A DNA stretch of 64,000 bases from Legionella worsleiensis (GTDB lineage: Bacteria > Pseudomonadota > Gammaproteobacteria > Legionellales > Legionellaceae). Positions 26,942 to 36,093 of the stretch are shown piece after piece (position 1 is the first letter of the stretch; each line of letters begins with the position of its first letter). The translations under genes and the position numbers were made by a program. The notes beneath the pieces were generated by a model. It saw only the letters and a list, made by a program, of their open reading frames with translations. It was not told the DNA's origin and searched no databases. Location: the NCBI RefSeq assembly GCF_001467535.1, contig NZ_LNZC01000007.1, positions 1 to 64,000 on the forward strand, written 5' to 3'.

Positions 26942-27847
26942 ATGACAAAACCAACTACATTTCAAGAAATCATATTAACACTGCAGCAGTACTGGGCTGC
27001 ACAAGGCTGCGTTATTCTGCAACCTTTGGATATGGAAGTTGGTGCAGGTACTTTTCATCCTGCTACCTTTTTAAGAGCCATTGGTCCTGAGCCTTGGTCA
27101 GCTGCCTATGTGCAACCATCCAGAAGACCTACCGATGGGCGCTATGGGGAAAACCCCAACAGAGTGCAGCACTATTATCAGTTTCAAGTCGTGCTTAAAC
27201 CTTCTCCATTAGATATCCAGGACAAATACCTTGATTCATTGCGAGCTTTGGGTGTTGACCCTTTGGCTGACGATATTCGCTTTGTTGAGGATAACTGGGA
27301 ATCACCTACTCTGGGCGCTTGGGGCTTAGGTTGGGAAGTATGGCAAAATGGTATGGAAGTGTCTCAATTCACCTATTTCCAGCAAGTAGGTGGATTGCCG
27401 TGTAAACCTGTTACCGGTGAATTAACCTATGGATTGGAACGTATTTCCATGTTTATTCTGGGTGTTGATAATTTGTTTGAATTACCCTGGTGTAAAAATT
27501 CGCAGGGTATAGTGACTTATGGTGATGTGTTTCACCAAAACGAAGTGGAAATGTCGGCGTATAATTTTGAGCACGCCAATGTTGATGAATTGTTCAGACA
27601 ATTTGATTACTACGAAAGTGAAGCTCAAAAACTGATTGCTTTACAGTTGCCTCTGCCGGCTTATGAGATGGTAATGAAAGCATCTCATTCGTTTAATTTA
27701 CTGGATGCACGTAAAGCCATATCGGTTACTGAGAGACAACGTTTTATTTTAAGAGTACGTCAACTTTCCAGGGCGGTGGCTCAGGCTTATTATGACGCCC
27801 GAGAGGCTTTGGGTTTTCCTATGCAAAAGGTGTACGATGGTCAATGA
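26942..27847 (+). CDS. glyQ: Glycyl-tRNA synthetase alpha subunit
   Basis: 301 residues, normal. Carries the catalytic core of the alpha2beta2 glycyl-tRNA synthetase. Diagnostic text: [22 protein letters not shown] start ([16 protein letters not shown]), [30 protein letters not shown] and [11 protein letters not shown]. glyS begins 11 bases before its stop, so the subunits are coupled. Confidence 0.98.
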   Translation: MTKPTTFQEIILTLQQYWAAQGCVILQPLDMEVGAGTFHPATFLRAIGPEPWSAAYVQPSRRPTDGRYGENPNRVQHYYQFQVVLKPSPLDIQDKYLDSLRALGVDPLADDIRFVEDNWESPTLGAWGLGWEVWQNGMEVSQFTYFQQVGGLPCKPVTGELTYGLERISMFILGVDNLFELPWCKNSQGIVTYGDVFHQNEVEMSAYNFEHANVDELFRQFDYYESEAQKLIALQLPLPAYEMVMKASHSFNLLDARKAISVTERQRFILRVRQLSRAVAQAYYDAREALGFPMQKVYDGQ

Positions 27848-29912
27848 TTTTATTTTTGAGTTAGGGTGCGAAGAATTACCCTCTGGAGCAGTTTGGCCCT
27901 TGGCTGATGAGTTTGCTACTCTCTTGCTTGCTGCATTGGATAAAGCCCAATTAAGCTATGGTGAAGTAATGCGCTTCGCCACCCCAAGACGCTTGGCTGT
28001 AGTGATTCGTGATTTACAAGCAGAGCAAAAAAGTCAAACAGTAACCAGAAAAGGTCCGGCTGTAATAGCCGCTTTTGATAAAGAAGGCAAGCCTGCCCCT
28101 GCATTAATTGGTTTTGCCAAATCTTGTGGTGTACCTATAGAAGCCTTGACCCGAATTCAGACGGATAAAGGGGATTGGATGGTTTGTGAGATGCACAACT
28201 CCGGTGCGCAGACTAAAGAGTTACTTCCTGCTCTGGTTGCCCAGTCCATCACTTCGCTCTCAATTGCAAAACCCATGCGCTGGGGCGATGGTGATGCCGA
28301 GTTTGCCCGGCCTGTACATTGGGTGGTGATGCTTTATGGTGATGATGTGCTTGACTATGAGATTCTTGGGGTTAAAACGGGACGAGAAAGTAGGGGGCAT
28401 AGATTTCACCATCCGCAGCAAATCAGGATTAATAACGCTCAAAGTTATGAAGAACAGTTGCGTCAGGCCTATGTTATTGCCGATTTTGCAGAGCGTCGCA
28501 AGATTATAAAAAATCAGGTGGATCAACTGGCTCAATCTTTAAATGCCATGGCCGTAATGCCTGAGGAGTTATTGAACGAAGTAACTTCTATAGTGGAGTG
28601 GCCTCAGGCACTGGTTGCTAATTTTGAACATGAGTTTCTTGACGTTCCAGCAGAAGCGCTGATTGCCTCCATGCAATCGCACCAGAAGTGCTTTGCCTTG
28701 AAAGATAAAAGCGACAAATTGTTGCCTCACTTCATTACGGTTACAAATCTTGCCAGTACCAAACCTCAGCAGGTAATTGCGGGTAATGAAAAAGTCATGC
28801 GTGCTCGTCTAAGTGATGCGGCGTTCTTTTTTAGACAAGACAAAAAAAATCCCCTTGAAAACCATATAGCCGCAACTGAAAAAGTGGTATTTCAGAATAA
28901 GCTGGGAAGTTTGCATGAAAAGACTTTGCGTATCAATGCCATGATGCAGCATCTAAGTCAGCCTCTTAATTTATCAATAACACATGCTGAACGTGCTGCA
29001 AAATTAAGCAAATGCGATTTGATGACTGGAATGGTGGGCGAGTTTCCCGAGTTACAAGGTTTAATGGGATATTACTACGCTCTAAATGACGGTGAAGATG
29101 AGAGTGTAGCAAAAGCGCTTAATGAGCAATACATGCCACGTTTTGCTGCTGATATGCTGCCCAAAACGGAGTTGGGTATGGCGCTCTCTTTGGCGGATAG
29201 AATGGATACTTTAGTGGGGATTTTTGCAATAGGTCAAAAGCCCTCAGGGGTCAAAGATCCCTTTAAACTCAGGCGTCATGCTTTAGCTGTAGTGAGAATG
29301 TTGATTGCAACACCATCGCCACTTAATTTATCGACTTTGATTGATGAAGCCATAGCCAACTATCGCACAAAAGTTCCTGTAGATAAGGCTACAGCTGTTG
29401 ATTTAAAAGAATTCATTCTCGATAGATTGCATTCTTATTATCAGGGGCAGGGTGTGAGTGCTGATGTGATCCATGCTGTTCGTGCTCGACAGGAGGATTG
29501 GCTCTTTGATTTGGACTTACGTCTGAATGCGCTAAAACTGTTTATTACATTATCGGAAGCGGCGTCCCTTTCTGCTGCATGCAAACGAGTTAATAATCTG
29601 TTGGCTCATGCACAAACAACAGATTTGGCAGATGAAATTGACGTCAACCTTTTAGAGGATGGAGCAGAAAAGACACTTTATACGAGCATTAATGCAGTCA
29701 GCGAGTCTACAGCTACTTTGTACACTGAAGCCAATTACGGGTTAGTTCTAAAACAATTAGCCAGTCTTAAACAGCCGGTAGATGCTTTTTTTGATAATGT
29801 GATGGTTATGGTTGATGATAAGGCTGTGAAAAGAAATCGTTTAACGCTGTTATCCAAATTAAACGATTTGTTGCAGGGCGTGGCTGATATTTCAATGTTA
29901 CAGTGGTTATGA
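27837..29912 (+). CDS. glyS: Glycyl-tRNA synthetase beta subunit
   Basis: 691 residues from the ATG at 27837 ([15 protein letters not shown]); a further open extension to 27792 is ignored because the family starts here. Holds the tRNA-binding and HD-like parts of the alpha2beta2 enzyme. Landmarks are [21 protein letters not shown], the [15 protein letters not shown] segment and the C-terminal [19 protein letters not shown]. It overlaps glyQ by 11 bases and gmhB by 4 (ATGA). Confidence 0.97.
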   Translation: MVNDFIFELGCEELPSGAVWPLADEFATLLLAALDKAQLSYGEVMRFATPRRLAVVIRDLQAEQKSQTVTRKGPAVIAAFDKEGKPAPALIGFAKSCGVPIEALTRIQTDKGDWMVCEMHNSGAQTKELLPALVAQSITSLSIAKPMRWGDGDAEFARPVHWVVMLYGDDVLDYEILGVKTGRESRGHRFHHPQQIRINNAQSYEEQLRQAYVIADFAERRKIIKNQVDQLAQSLNAMAVMPEELLNEVTSIVEWPQALVANFEHEFLDVPAEALIASMQSHQKCFALKDKSDKLLPHFITVTNLASTKPQQVIAGNEKVMRARLSDAAFFFRQDKKNPLENHIAATEKVVFQNKLGSLHEKTLRINAMMQHLSQPLNLSITHAERAAKLSKCDLMTGMVGEFPELQGLMGYYYALNDGEDESVAKALNEQYMPRFAADMLPKTELGMALSLADRMDTLVGIFAIGQKPSGVKDPFKLRRHALAVVRMLIATPSPLNLSTLIDEAIANYRTKVPVDKATAVDLKEFILDRLHSYYQGQGVSADVIHAVRARQEDWLFDLDLRLNALKLFITLSEAASLSAACKRVNNLLAHAQTTDLADEIDVNLLEDGAEKTLYTSINAVSESTATLYTEANYGLVLKQLASLKQPVDAFFDNVMVMVDDKAVKRNRLTLLSKLNDLLQGVADISMLQWL

Positions 29913-30445
29913 GGCAATTAATCTTACTGGATCGTGACGGTGTGATAAATCAGGACTCTTTGCATTATATCAAAAGTGTGGATGAGTTCATTTTTATTCC
30001 CGATAGTGTGGCAGCCATAGCTCAATTGAGCCGGGCTGGCTATACCATTGGGGTGGCTACCAATCAATCTGGAGTTTCCAGAGGGCTTTATACTGAAGAT
30101 GATCTGGCTATGATTCATCAAAAGATGACGCAGGCAGTCCTGGCCGCTGGAGGCAAAGTTGACGCAATTGAATATTGCGTGCACCTGCCTTCCCAGCAGT
30201 GTTTTTGTCGAAAACCTAATCCGGGTATGTTGTTATCACTGGCTAAAAAGTTTGGGTGCTCTCTTGCAGGCGTTCCCTTTATAGGCGATAGAATTTCCGA
30301 TATACAAGCTGCTTATGCAGCTGGAGCAACTCCGGTGATGGTATTGTCTTCAATGACTGATTTGGATGGCCTAAGTGCTTACCCGGAGGTTCCGGTATTT
30401 CATTCCTTGGCTGAGTATGTGGCTCAATTATTGGCAACCCCATGA
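29909..30445 (+). CDS. gmhB: Heptose 1,7-bisphosphate phosphatase
   Basis: 178 residues from the ATG at 29909, sharing ATGA with glyS's stop. A HAD phosphatase: LLDRDGVINQDS (DxDxV), ATNQSGVSRGL, the zinc-binding Cys cluster in YCVHLPSQQCFCRKPNPGML, and GDRISDIQAAYAAG. It removes the 1-phosphate from D-glycero-beta-D-manno-heptose 1,7-bisphosphate for the inner core of lipopolysaccharide. Overlaps rsmJ by 4 bases. Confidence 0.93.
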   Translation: MRQLILLDRDGVINQDSLHYIKSVDEFIFIPDSVAAIAQLSRAGYTIGVATNQSGVSRGLYTEDDLAMIHQKMTQAVLAAGGKVDAIEYCVHLPSQQCFCRKPNPGMLLSLAKKFGCSLAGVPFIGDRISDIQAAYAAGATPVMVLSSMTDLDGLSAYPEVPVFHSLAEYVAQLLATP

Positions 30446-31161
30446 CTATTATCACCAGTTTAGGGTATGAACATGAGGATTTGAAAGACTCTGCTGTCAT
30501 ACTGGCACAACAACTTCATCTTAACCTTGATAAAGATGCCACAAGTTGCTTGTATTTAACTGCACACAAGCTTACCTTGAAATTACCCAATTTTTCATTG
30601 CTTTATCCCGACTTTACTTTTGCCACCTGGAGTAAACGAAGAGCGGAAGGAAAAAAACAAGGGCTGATCCGTGCTTGTAAACCTGCTGCCGGTTTAAAGA
30701 TCATTGATGCCACTGCTGGATGGGGGCGGGATGCGGCGATTTTAGCCAGTTTCGGAGCACAAGTTACCATGCTTGAGCGTAATCCCATCATGGCTGCATT
30801 ATTATCTGATGCACTACTTCGCCAGAGTGCTGCGGATAAAAATAATCTGAAGCTGAATATTGAGACTCTGGATACCCGAACTTATTTAACCCAACTCGAT
30901 CCTGCTGAGTATCCAGATGTCATTTACATCGATCCCATGCATCCACAACGTAACAAATCGGCTTTGGTTAAAAAAGACATGCAAGCGTTACAGCAAATGA
31001 TAGGTACTGACGAGGATGCATGCGATTTATTACATGTTGCTTTATCTCATGTCACACAACGAGTTGTGGTTAAATGGCCGCAAAAAGTGACTCCTTTGAG
31101 AGTTCCAGATGCCAGTATTGAAGGAAAAACTGTTCGATTTGATCTGTATTTTAAAAAGTAG
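30442..31161 (+). CDS. rsmJ: 16S rRNA m2G1516 methyltransferase RsmJ
   Basis: 239 residues, normal. Class I SAM-dependent fold: IIDATAGWGRDAAILASFG (SAM site), MLERNPIMAALL, and YIDPMHPQRNKSALVKKDMQ (DPMxP catalytic motif of the family). Methylates N2 of G1516 in helix 45 of 16S rRNA. Last gene of the overlapping glyQ-glyS-gmhB-rsmJ run. Confidence 0.94.
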   Translation: MTIITSLGYEHEDLKDSAVILAQQLHLNLDKDATSCLYLTAHKLTLKLPNFSLLYPDFTFATWSKRRAEGKKQGLIRACKPAAGLKIIDATAGWGRDAAILASFGAQVTMLERNPIMAALLSDALLRQSAADKNNLKLNIETLDTRTYLTQLDPAEYPDVIYIDPMHPQRNKSALVKKDMQALQQMIGTDEDACDLLHVALSHVTQRVVVKWPQKVTPLRVPDASIEGKTVRFDLYFKK

Positions 31162-31277
31162 CTTGGTTTGTTGTTTTATTCATTGCAGTAGATTCAAGCA
31201 TAGGTCTCTCCTTGTTATTAATCCAGAACGATAATTATTAACTATAATGAATATTATTTTGGTATCAAGGTGAGTTC

Positions 31278-32336
31278 ATGGCAGAAATAACGGATAAATA
31301 CTGCAAAACTTCTGCATTGTTGGTTGTTTTGATTCTGCTTCTTTTTTCTACAGGAGTAATGGCAAACGATACCGCTTTTGGTGGAGAGGGTTCTTTGCCT
31401 ATCCCAATTTCACAACCAAATATTAAAATGGTTGAGGAAGTCATCATCATCACCGGCACTAATCTGGATAGCTCACAAATGAACGGTGCTTGGCACTACA
31501 GTTGTGATTTTAATTTTCAAAATACACTGAATGCACAACTGAGCGTGTCCATGGGGTTCCCTTTTCCTGTGTACGATGAAGAATCAAGTGTTATTGCTTT
31601 GCCTGAAGGTCAGAAAACGGGGCAGGGAAAGCCTTTGGTTTATGATTTTCAGGTGCTTGTTGATGGTCATACAGTATCTGCCCATAAAGAAAAAATTGCT
31701 CCAAACAGGGATAAAGGTTTGTATTATGAGGAAGCATATTTATGGACTCATGTCTTTCCTCCTTTGGCATCGGTACGTATTCATCATAATTACATTACCG
31801 GCGCTACTTTTGATGTAATGGGATATCACTGGGTTGCCTACGTTCTCAAGACGGGAGCGCTTTGGCATAAACAAACCATAGGACATACCCGTCTGGAAGT
31901 CATCCCGAATACCCCAACACGGTTATGTTCTGAAATTGACGGCAATAAGGACTATCTCAAGACGACACCAAAAGGTATGACCATTCGGGGTACTGGCGCC
32001 AACAGGAGTTATGTATGGGATTTGCTGCAATTCCAGCCTGAAGAGGATCTGTCATTGTGTCTGTTTACTCCTAAAAGTTTTGTTCGCTATAAAATGATTT
32101 ATCCCATTTTAAATTCTGAAAAGCCCATGGATGAGCTATCTGAAATGACTCCTTCACAACTAAGACTCTTGCGTAATACCGTATTTGCTCAGTATGGAAG
32201 ATCTTTCAACTCCCCTGATTTGCAGCATTATTTTAATAAGCAATGGTGGTATGAGCCCAATCCAGGTTATTCAGACAGTATGTTAACCGATGAGGATAAA
32301 AAGCTCCTTTCTTACATGAAACAAATACACGAATGA
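31278..32336 (+). CDS. Exported YARHG-domain protein
   Basis: 352 residues. A hydrophobic N-terminal segment (residues ~13-28, ending near VMAND) acts as signal peptide. The middle (HYSCDFNFQNTLNAQLSVSM onward) is beta-rich and unrecognised, with DUF4424-like flavour. The C-terminal 60 residues match the YARHG domain: LRLLRNTVFAQYGRSF, then YFNKQWWYEPNP. YARHG domains occur in extracellular or periplasmic proteins, often near peptidoglycan-related domains; no catalytic residue is known. Probably periplasmic. Confidence 0.78.
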   Translation: MAEITDKYCKTSALLVVLILLLFSTGVMANDTAFGGEGSLPIPISQPNIKMVEEVIIITGTNLDSSQMNGAWHYSCDFNFQNTLNAQLSVSMGFPFPVYDEESSVIALPEGQKTGQGKPLVYDFQVLVDGHTVSAHKEKIAPNRDKGLYYEEAYLWTHVFPPLASVRIHHNYITGATFDVMGYHWVAYVLKTGALWHKQTIGHTRLEVIPNTPTRLCSEIDGNKDYLKTTPKGMTIRGTGANRSYVWDLLQFQPEEDLSLCLFTPKSFVRYKMIYPILNSEKPMDELSEMTPSQLRLLRNTVFAQYGRSFNSPDLQHYFNKQWWYEPNPGYSDSMLTDEDKKLLSYMKQIHE

Positions 32337-32488
32337 TCCCAGTATCGTTCCTTATGAAATTCAAAGAATTGTTTCTGATTTAACTGGGTTTGATCTGTGT
32401 TTTTTGCGATTTGATGAAGAAATAATGATATAGTTTTTGCAAAGCTGAGTTATTACAAGTACTGCCATTTTAATTTTAAGGATGAATT

Positions 32489-33493
32489 ATGAAAGCAATA
32501 GGTTATTTAAAATCATTGCCCATTGATAATGATCAGGCTTTAATCGATCTGGAGCTGCCAGCTCCTAAAGTTACAGGGCGTGATATTCTGGTTGCTGTGA
32601 AAGCAATTGCTGTGAATCCCATAGATACTAAAATAAGACGCAACGTTCAACCACAGGATAATGAGCCTAAGGTTTTGGGCTGGGATGCCTCTGGTGTGGT
32701 TATTGATGTGGGGCCTGAAGTGACGCTGTTTAAATCTGGTGATGAGGTGTGGTATGCCGGAGATTTAACGAGGCCAGGCACAAACAGTGAATTTCATTTG
32801 GTTGATGAACGAATTGTGGCTAAAAAACCAGAGTCTTTAAGTTTTGAGCAAGCGGCAGCCCTTCCTTTAACCAGCTTGACAGCCTGGGAGCTCCTCTTTG
32901 ATCGTTTGGAACTCTCACCTACCAGACCAGGTAGTCTATTAATTACCGGTGCTGCCGGGGGTGTTGGTTCCATTTTGGTTCAATTGGCAAAAAAATTAAC
33001 TAAGTTAACTGTTATTGGGACTGCCTCACGTCCGGAATCGGCTCAATGGATCCTGAATAATGGTGCTCATCATGTCATCAATCACAACAAGGATATGCAG
33101 GCTCAATTGCAGGCAATAAATTGTCCAGAAGTCGATTATGTCATTAGCCTGACGCACAGTGACGAGCACGGCAAAGCATTGGTTGATGCTTTAAAACCTC
33201 AAGGTAAATTTGCTTTAATTGATGATCCGCAGCACTTGGATTTTAAGCTATTTAAACTTAAAAGCATTTCCATTCACTGGGAGATGATGTACACCCGTTC
33301 GATGTTTAAAACTCCTGATATGGTGAGGCAACACGAGATTTTAAGTAAAGTAGCTCAATTGGTTGACGAGGGTCAAATAAAAACGACTGTGGCAGAACAC
33401 ATGGGAACTATTAATGCGCTCAATTTACGTAGAGCTCATGCCTTACTGGAAAGCGGAAAGGCTCGAGGAAAAATCGTATTGAGTGGATTTTAG
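32489..33493 (+). CDS. Zinc-binding alcohol dehydrogenase-like oxidoreductase
   Basis: 334 residues, medium-chain dehydrogenase/reductase fold of the quinone-oxidoreductase-like branch. GroES-like N-terminus with AVNPIDTKIRR and GWDASGVVIDVG, and an NADPH-binding site in LITGAAGGVGSILVQLA. The Cys ligands of the structural zinc are not visible, so 'zinc-binding' is only the family label. Reduces quinones or enones with NADPH; substrate unknown. AAGGATGAATT precedes the ATG. Confidence 0.9.
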   Translation: MKAIGYLKSLPIDNDQALIDLELPAPKVTGRDILVAVKAIAVNPIDTKIRRNVQPQDNEPKVLGWDASGVVIDVGPEVTLFKSGDEVWYAGDLTRPGTNSEFHLVDERIVAKKPESLSFEQAAALPLTSLTAWELLFDRLELSPTRPGSLLITGAAGGVGSILVQLAKKLTKLTVIGTASRPESAQWILNNGAHHVINHNKDMQAQLQAINCPEVDYVISLTHSDEHGKALVDALKPQGKFALIDDPQHLDFKLFKLKSISIHWEMMYTRSMFKTPDMVRQHEILSKVAQLVDEGQIKTTVAEHMGTINALNLRRAHALLESGKARGKIVLSGF

Positions 33494-33828
33494 TTGATTC
33501 TAAATACATCGATATCTCCTGCAACTGGTAAGCGATATTTTTAAGATATTCTTTTTCCAAATTTAACTGTTTATTATTGGGGTTTCTTAAAATAAATATC
33601 GAGCGTTACTGGTAGAGGGGGATGTTGAGTTATTGAATTGATATAAGTATTGATGGAGTATTAAGTAATGAATTACATGTATCAAAATTTGTATTTCAAT
33701 ACCAAAAGGGTGCGGTTGAAGAGATCCCAAGGTGTTTTAAGTACAACCTCCCGGATTACGGCTTCTCTTGCATCCGGGGTCGGTCAGATCTAGTTTCAAG
33801 ACAGAGTTTAAGCTTATTTTCAGTTTAG
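33494..33828. other. Intergenic region, no gene called
   Basis: A 41-codon frame at 33668-33793 (starting MNYMYQNLYF) has no ribosome site. The stretch 33715-33785 is less AT-rich than its surroundings and could be a remnant or RNA, but I see no fold I can support. Confidence 0.4.
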
Positions 33829-33996
33829 TTAACCGAATTCCGCAAGCTCTTCTCTTAATCTTTTTTCTTCAAACAAATCTTCTATTTTTCTGCGCCGTTC
33901 CAGTTTTGTAGAAGGACTTGGTTCTGGAATAATTGGTGCCACATCATTTACATCTTCAATATCAGTGTCAAAATCATCAAAATCACGAGTACTCAC
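33829..33996 (-). CDS. Short acidic PA3496-like protein
   Basis: About 55 residues from a GTG at 33996 with AAGGAG six bases upstream; an ATG at 34002 touches that site and the open frame extends to 34053. Composition is acidic at the start (DFDDFDTDIEDVND), then basic-helical, ending KIEDLFEEKRLREELAEFG. That final block resembles the small PA3496 family of gammaproteobacteria, whose function is unknown to me. No signal peptide. Confidence 0.6.
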   Translation of the reverse strand: MSTRDFDDFDTDIEDVNDVAPIIPEPSPSTKLERRRKIEDLFEEKRLREELAEFG

Positions 33997-34180
33997 AGCC
34001 ATCTCCTTAGCCAACCCGTTGAATTCCAATTTCTGTAAAAGGAGTTGCAACATTAGTTATTGATAATAAATATCTTAAAAAATATAGATATATTGTAATA
34101 AGATACCCAAAATATTGTATCAACTTTGCTGTTGATTGCCTATTAAAAATATCAGATTTTAATTATTTGGAATAGCCAGG
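33997..34180. other. AT-rich upstream region
   Basis: Very AT-rich sequence between the small acidic gene and the first RAYT-derived repeat. It probably carries the small gene's promoter; nothing else is seen. Confidence 0.4.
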
Positions 34181-34380
34181 CTAGCATTGAAGCAGCGCCA
34201 GCAAAATCAGGGAATTACGCTCCAAATCGACCTAAAGGATCAAGCACTGAGTTAGCCTAATTCGTAGTTGTTTTTCTGTTCTTAAATAATCATGAAAACA
34301 CAATACGAGTTGAATTTGAGATTAATTGAATGCGTAGCATATAAAAAACCTTGATTTCGCTTACGCTGCATCAAGGCTAC
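34181..34380. repeat. MITE-like RAYT element, copy 1 (200 bp)
   Basis: Its ends are two inverted 32-bp palindromes: a diverged left one at 34181-34212 (CTAG instead of GTAG) and a right one at 34349-34380 ending in GGCTAC. Between them lies the reverse complement of the RAYT gene's 3' end and 5' flank with the transposase body missing. This copy belongs to the subfamily reading GCCTAATTCGTAG in the tail. Confidence 0.85.
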
Positions 34381-34409
34381 CAGCTGTTGCTCGTTTATTG
34401 ATCAGAAAA

Positions 34410-34561
34410 GTAGCCTTGATGCAGCGCCAGCGAAATCAAGGAATTACTCTCCGAATCGACCTAAAGGATCAAGCAATGAGTTAGCCTAATTCGTAGTTTT
34501 TTTTCTGTTCTAAAATAATGATGAAAACATAATATGGGTTGGATTAGAAAATAATTGAATG
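34410..34561. repeat. RAYT-derived element, copy 2, right end lost
   Basis: The left palindrome at 34410-34441 begins GTAGCCTTGATGCAGCG. The coding-tail segment follows, but the sequence diverges near 34555 before any right palindrome. It is linked to copy 1 by a 29-base spacer (starting CAGCTGTTGCTCG) that recurs between other copies. Confidence 0.8.
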
Positions 34562-34596
34562 TACTGTATCAAAGCTATCTTGAGTGCTAAATACTA

Positions 34597-34820
34597 TCCA
34601 AATTCAAATTGATATATGAAGTAGAGGGCGAATAAGAAGGCATTAGCGACATTGAAAAGTGCTACTTTCTTGACCAAACATCCATTTTCAAGGAAAATAT
34701 GTCATATTTAAAACAATCATGATTTTTTTTGTTACAAAGCAAATCCAGCACAATCGGCAAGTTGCATGCAGATTTGACAGAGGAGCATAAAAATTCTGTT
34801 ATAAATTCTAAGGATTCACA
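34597..34820 (+). repeat. Promoter region duplicated at 36754-36959
   Basis: From CCAAATTCAAATTG to the start codon this region matches the upstream sequence of the paralogous gene at 36960, including TTTCAAGGAAAATATGTCA and AAGTTGCATGCAGATTTGAC. The most 3' part has TAAGGATTCAC before the ATG as ribosome site. An insertion of about 15 bases distinguishes this copy. Confidence 0.8.
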
Positions 34821-35525
34821 ATGCGTTTTAACCCTTTTTCTTTTTTAAATGAAAGCAGAGACAATCCTCATGCCCGCACACTTCGTACCTCTTTCTCTGA
34901 AAAATTGGACGACACTTATTCTGTATTTTATGGCGATGTATATACGAGCAGCAGAGATGCCAGAATGGGTTTGTTTGATTGGGCGACTTTGGGAATCACC
35001 GCTTTTCTAGCCCGTTCTGAAGTGTATATGAACAATTCCACTACTCTTTGGTCTCTGCTATTGGGAGTTCCTGTATACGCCCTGAACAGAATGCTTGATA
35101 TTCCCAGATTTCTGGTGTCGTTTATTGCTAAAATTGCTGCTGCGCCTATTACTTTTTTGGTGTCAGAGATTGTGAGACTGGTTGACAGAATTCAATGTCC
35201 AAACGGTCTTGAAGAGGTTGGAATGATACAGGGTACTGTAAAATCAAATTGGATGTCTTCTAGCAAACCTGTTAACGAAAGAGTAATGTCATTAGAGCAA
35301 TTATTTAAAGAATCAAATAGTGGCATTAATAATATGTACTGTACAAAGATCACATCCGATCAAATTGAAATGCACATTTTTGGATTTTCTTCCGAAGGTC
35401 CCCCAACGTATACATTCATGTGTGACAGAAATAACGAACATGCAAATCGATTTTTTCGTTATAACATAGGGAAAATTAATAATGCTGTGGAAAAAAGCTC
35501 ACCGACCCCCTCTGTTAATCCTTAG
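34821..35525 (+). CDS. Membrane-associated paralogue A, 234 residues
   Basis: Begins MRFNPFSFLNESRDNPHART. A hydrophobic middle (residues ~75-125, including LLLGVPVYALNRML and FLVSFIAKIAAAPITFLV) could form two membrane helices or a hairpin. The polar C-terminal half starts at RLVDRIQCPNGLEE. The protein is about 83 % identical (39 differences by my manual count) to the gene at 36960. The ends are almost identical and the changes cluster at residues 30-125. No catalytic motif is recognised. The composition would suit a host-membrane-directed effector, but that is inference. Confidence 0.82.
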   Translation: MRFNPFSFLNESRDNPHARTLRTSFSEKLDDTYSVFYGDVYTSSRDARMGLFDWATLGITAFLARSEVYMNNSTTLWSLLLGVPVYALNRMLDIPRFLVSFIAKIAAAPITFLVSEIVRLVDRIQCPNGLEEVGMIQGTVKSNWMSSSKPVNERVMSLEQLFKESNSGINNMYCTKITSDQIEMHIFGFSSEGPPTYTFMCDRNNEHANRFFRYNIGKINNAVEKSSPTPSVNP

Positions 35526-35537
35526 TTGATCAGAAAA

Positions 35538-35735
35538 GCCTTGATGGAGCGTAAGCGAAATCAAGGAATTACTCTCCGAATCGACCCATAGGATCAAGCA
35601 CCGAGTTAGCCCAATTTCTGCTTGTTTTTCCTGTTTTTAAGTAATGATGAAAACACAATACGAGTTGAATTAGAGATTAATTGAGTGCGTAGCATATAAA
35701 AAACCTTGATTTCGCTGGCGCTGCATCAAGGCTAC
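35538..35735. repeat. MITE-like RAYT element, copy 3 (198 bp)
   Basis: Starts 12 bases after the stop of paralogue A. The left palindrome (35538-35566) has lost GTA of its GTAG foot; the right one is at 35704-35735. The interior is the RAYT 3' coding tail joined to its 5' flank. Confidence 0.88.
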
Positions 35736-35863
35736 CAGCTGTGATGCGAAAATTAGCTCATATCATTTTTGGAGTACTTAAAAGCAAGCAACCTTTTAAT
35801 GAAAATTTTGCTTGCCTTTAAAGACAGTATCTACCAGCTGTTGATCGTTTATTGATCAGAAAA

Positions 35864-36064
35864 GTAGCCTTGATGGAGCGCCAGCGAAATCAAGGAATTA
35901 CTCTCCGAATCGACCCATAGGATCAAGCACCGAGTCAGTCCAATTTCTGCTTGTTTTTCCTGTTTTTAAGTAATGATGAAAACACAATACAAGTTGAATT
36001 AGAGATTAATTGAGTGCGTAGCATATAAAAAACCTTGATTTCGCTTACGCTGCATCAAGGCTAC
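35864..36064. repeat. MITE-like RAYT element, copy 4 (201 bp)
   Basis: Complete element: GTAG palindrome at 35864-35895 and inverted copy at 36033-36064. The interior keeps the in-frame end of the transposase (VLDPMGRFGE then stop, on the minus strand) and its 5' flank. The full RAYT unit begins 29 bases further on. Confidence 0.9.
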
Positions 36065-36093
36065 CAGCTGTTGCTCGTTTATTGATCAGAAAA

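Noticed and set aside
33668-33793. 41-codon frame starting MNYMYQNLYF
   Set aside because: No ribosome site, no recognisable composition, and no supporting neighbour.
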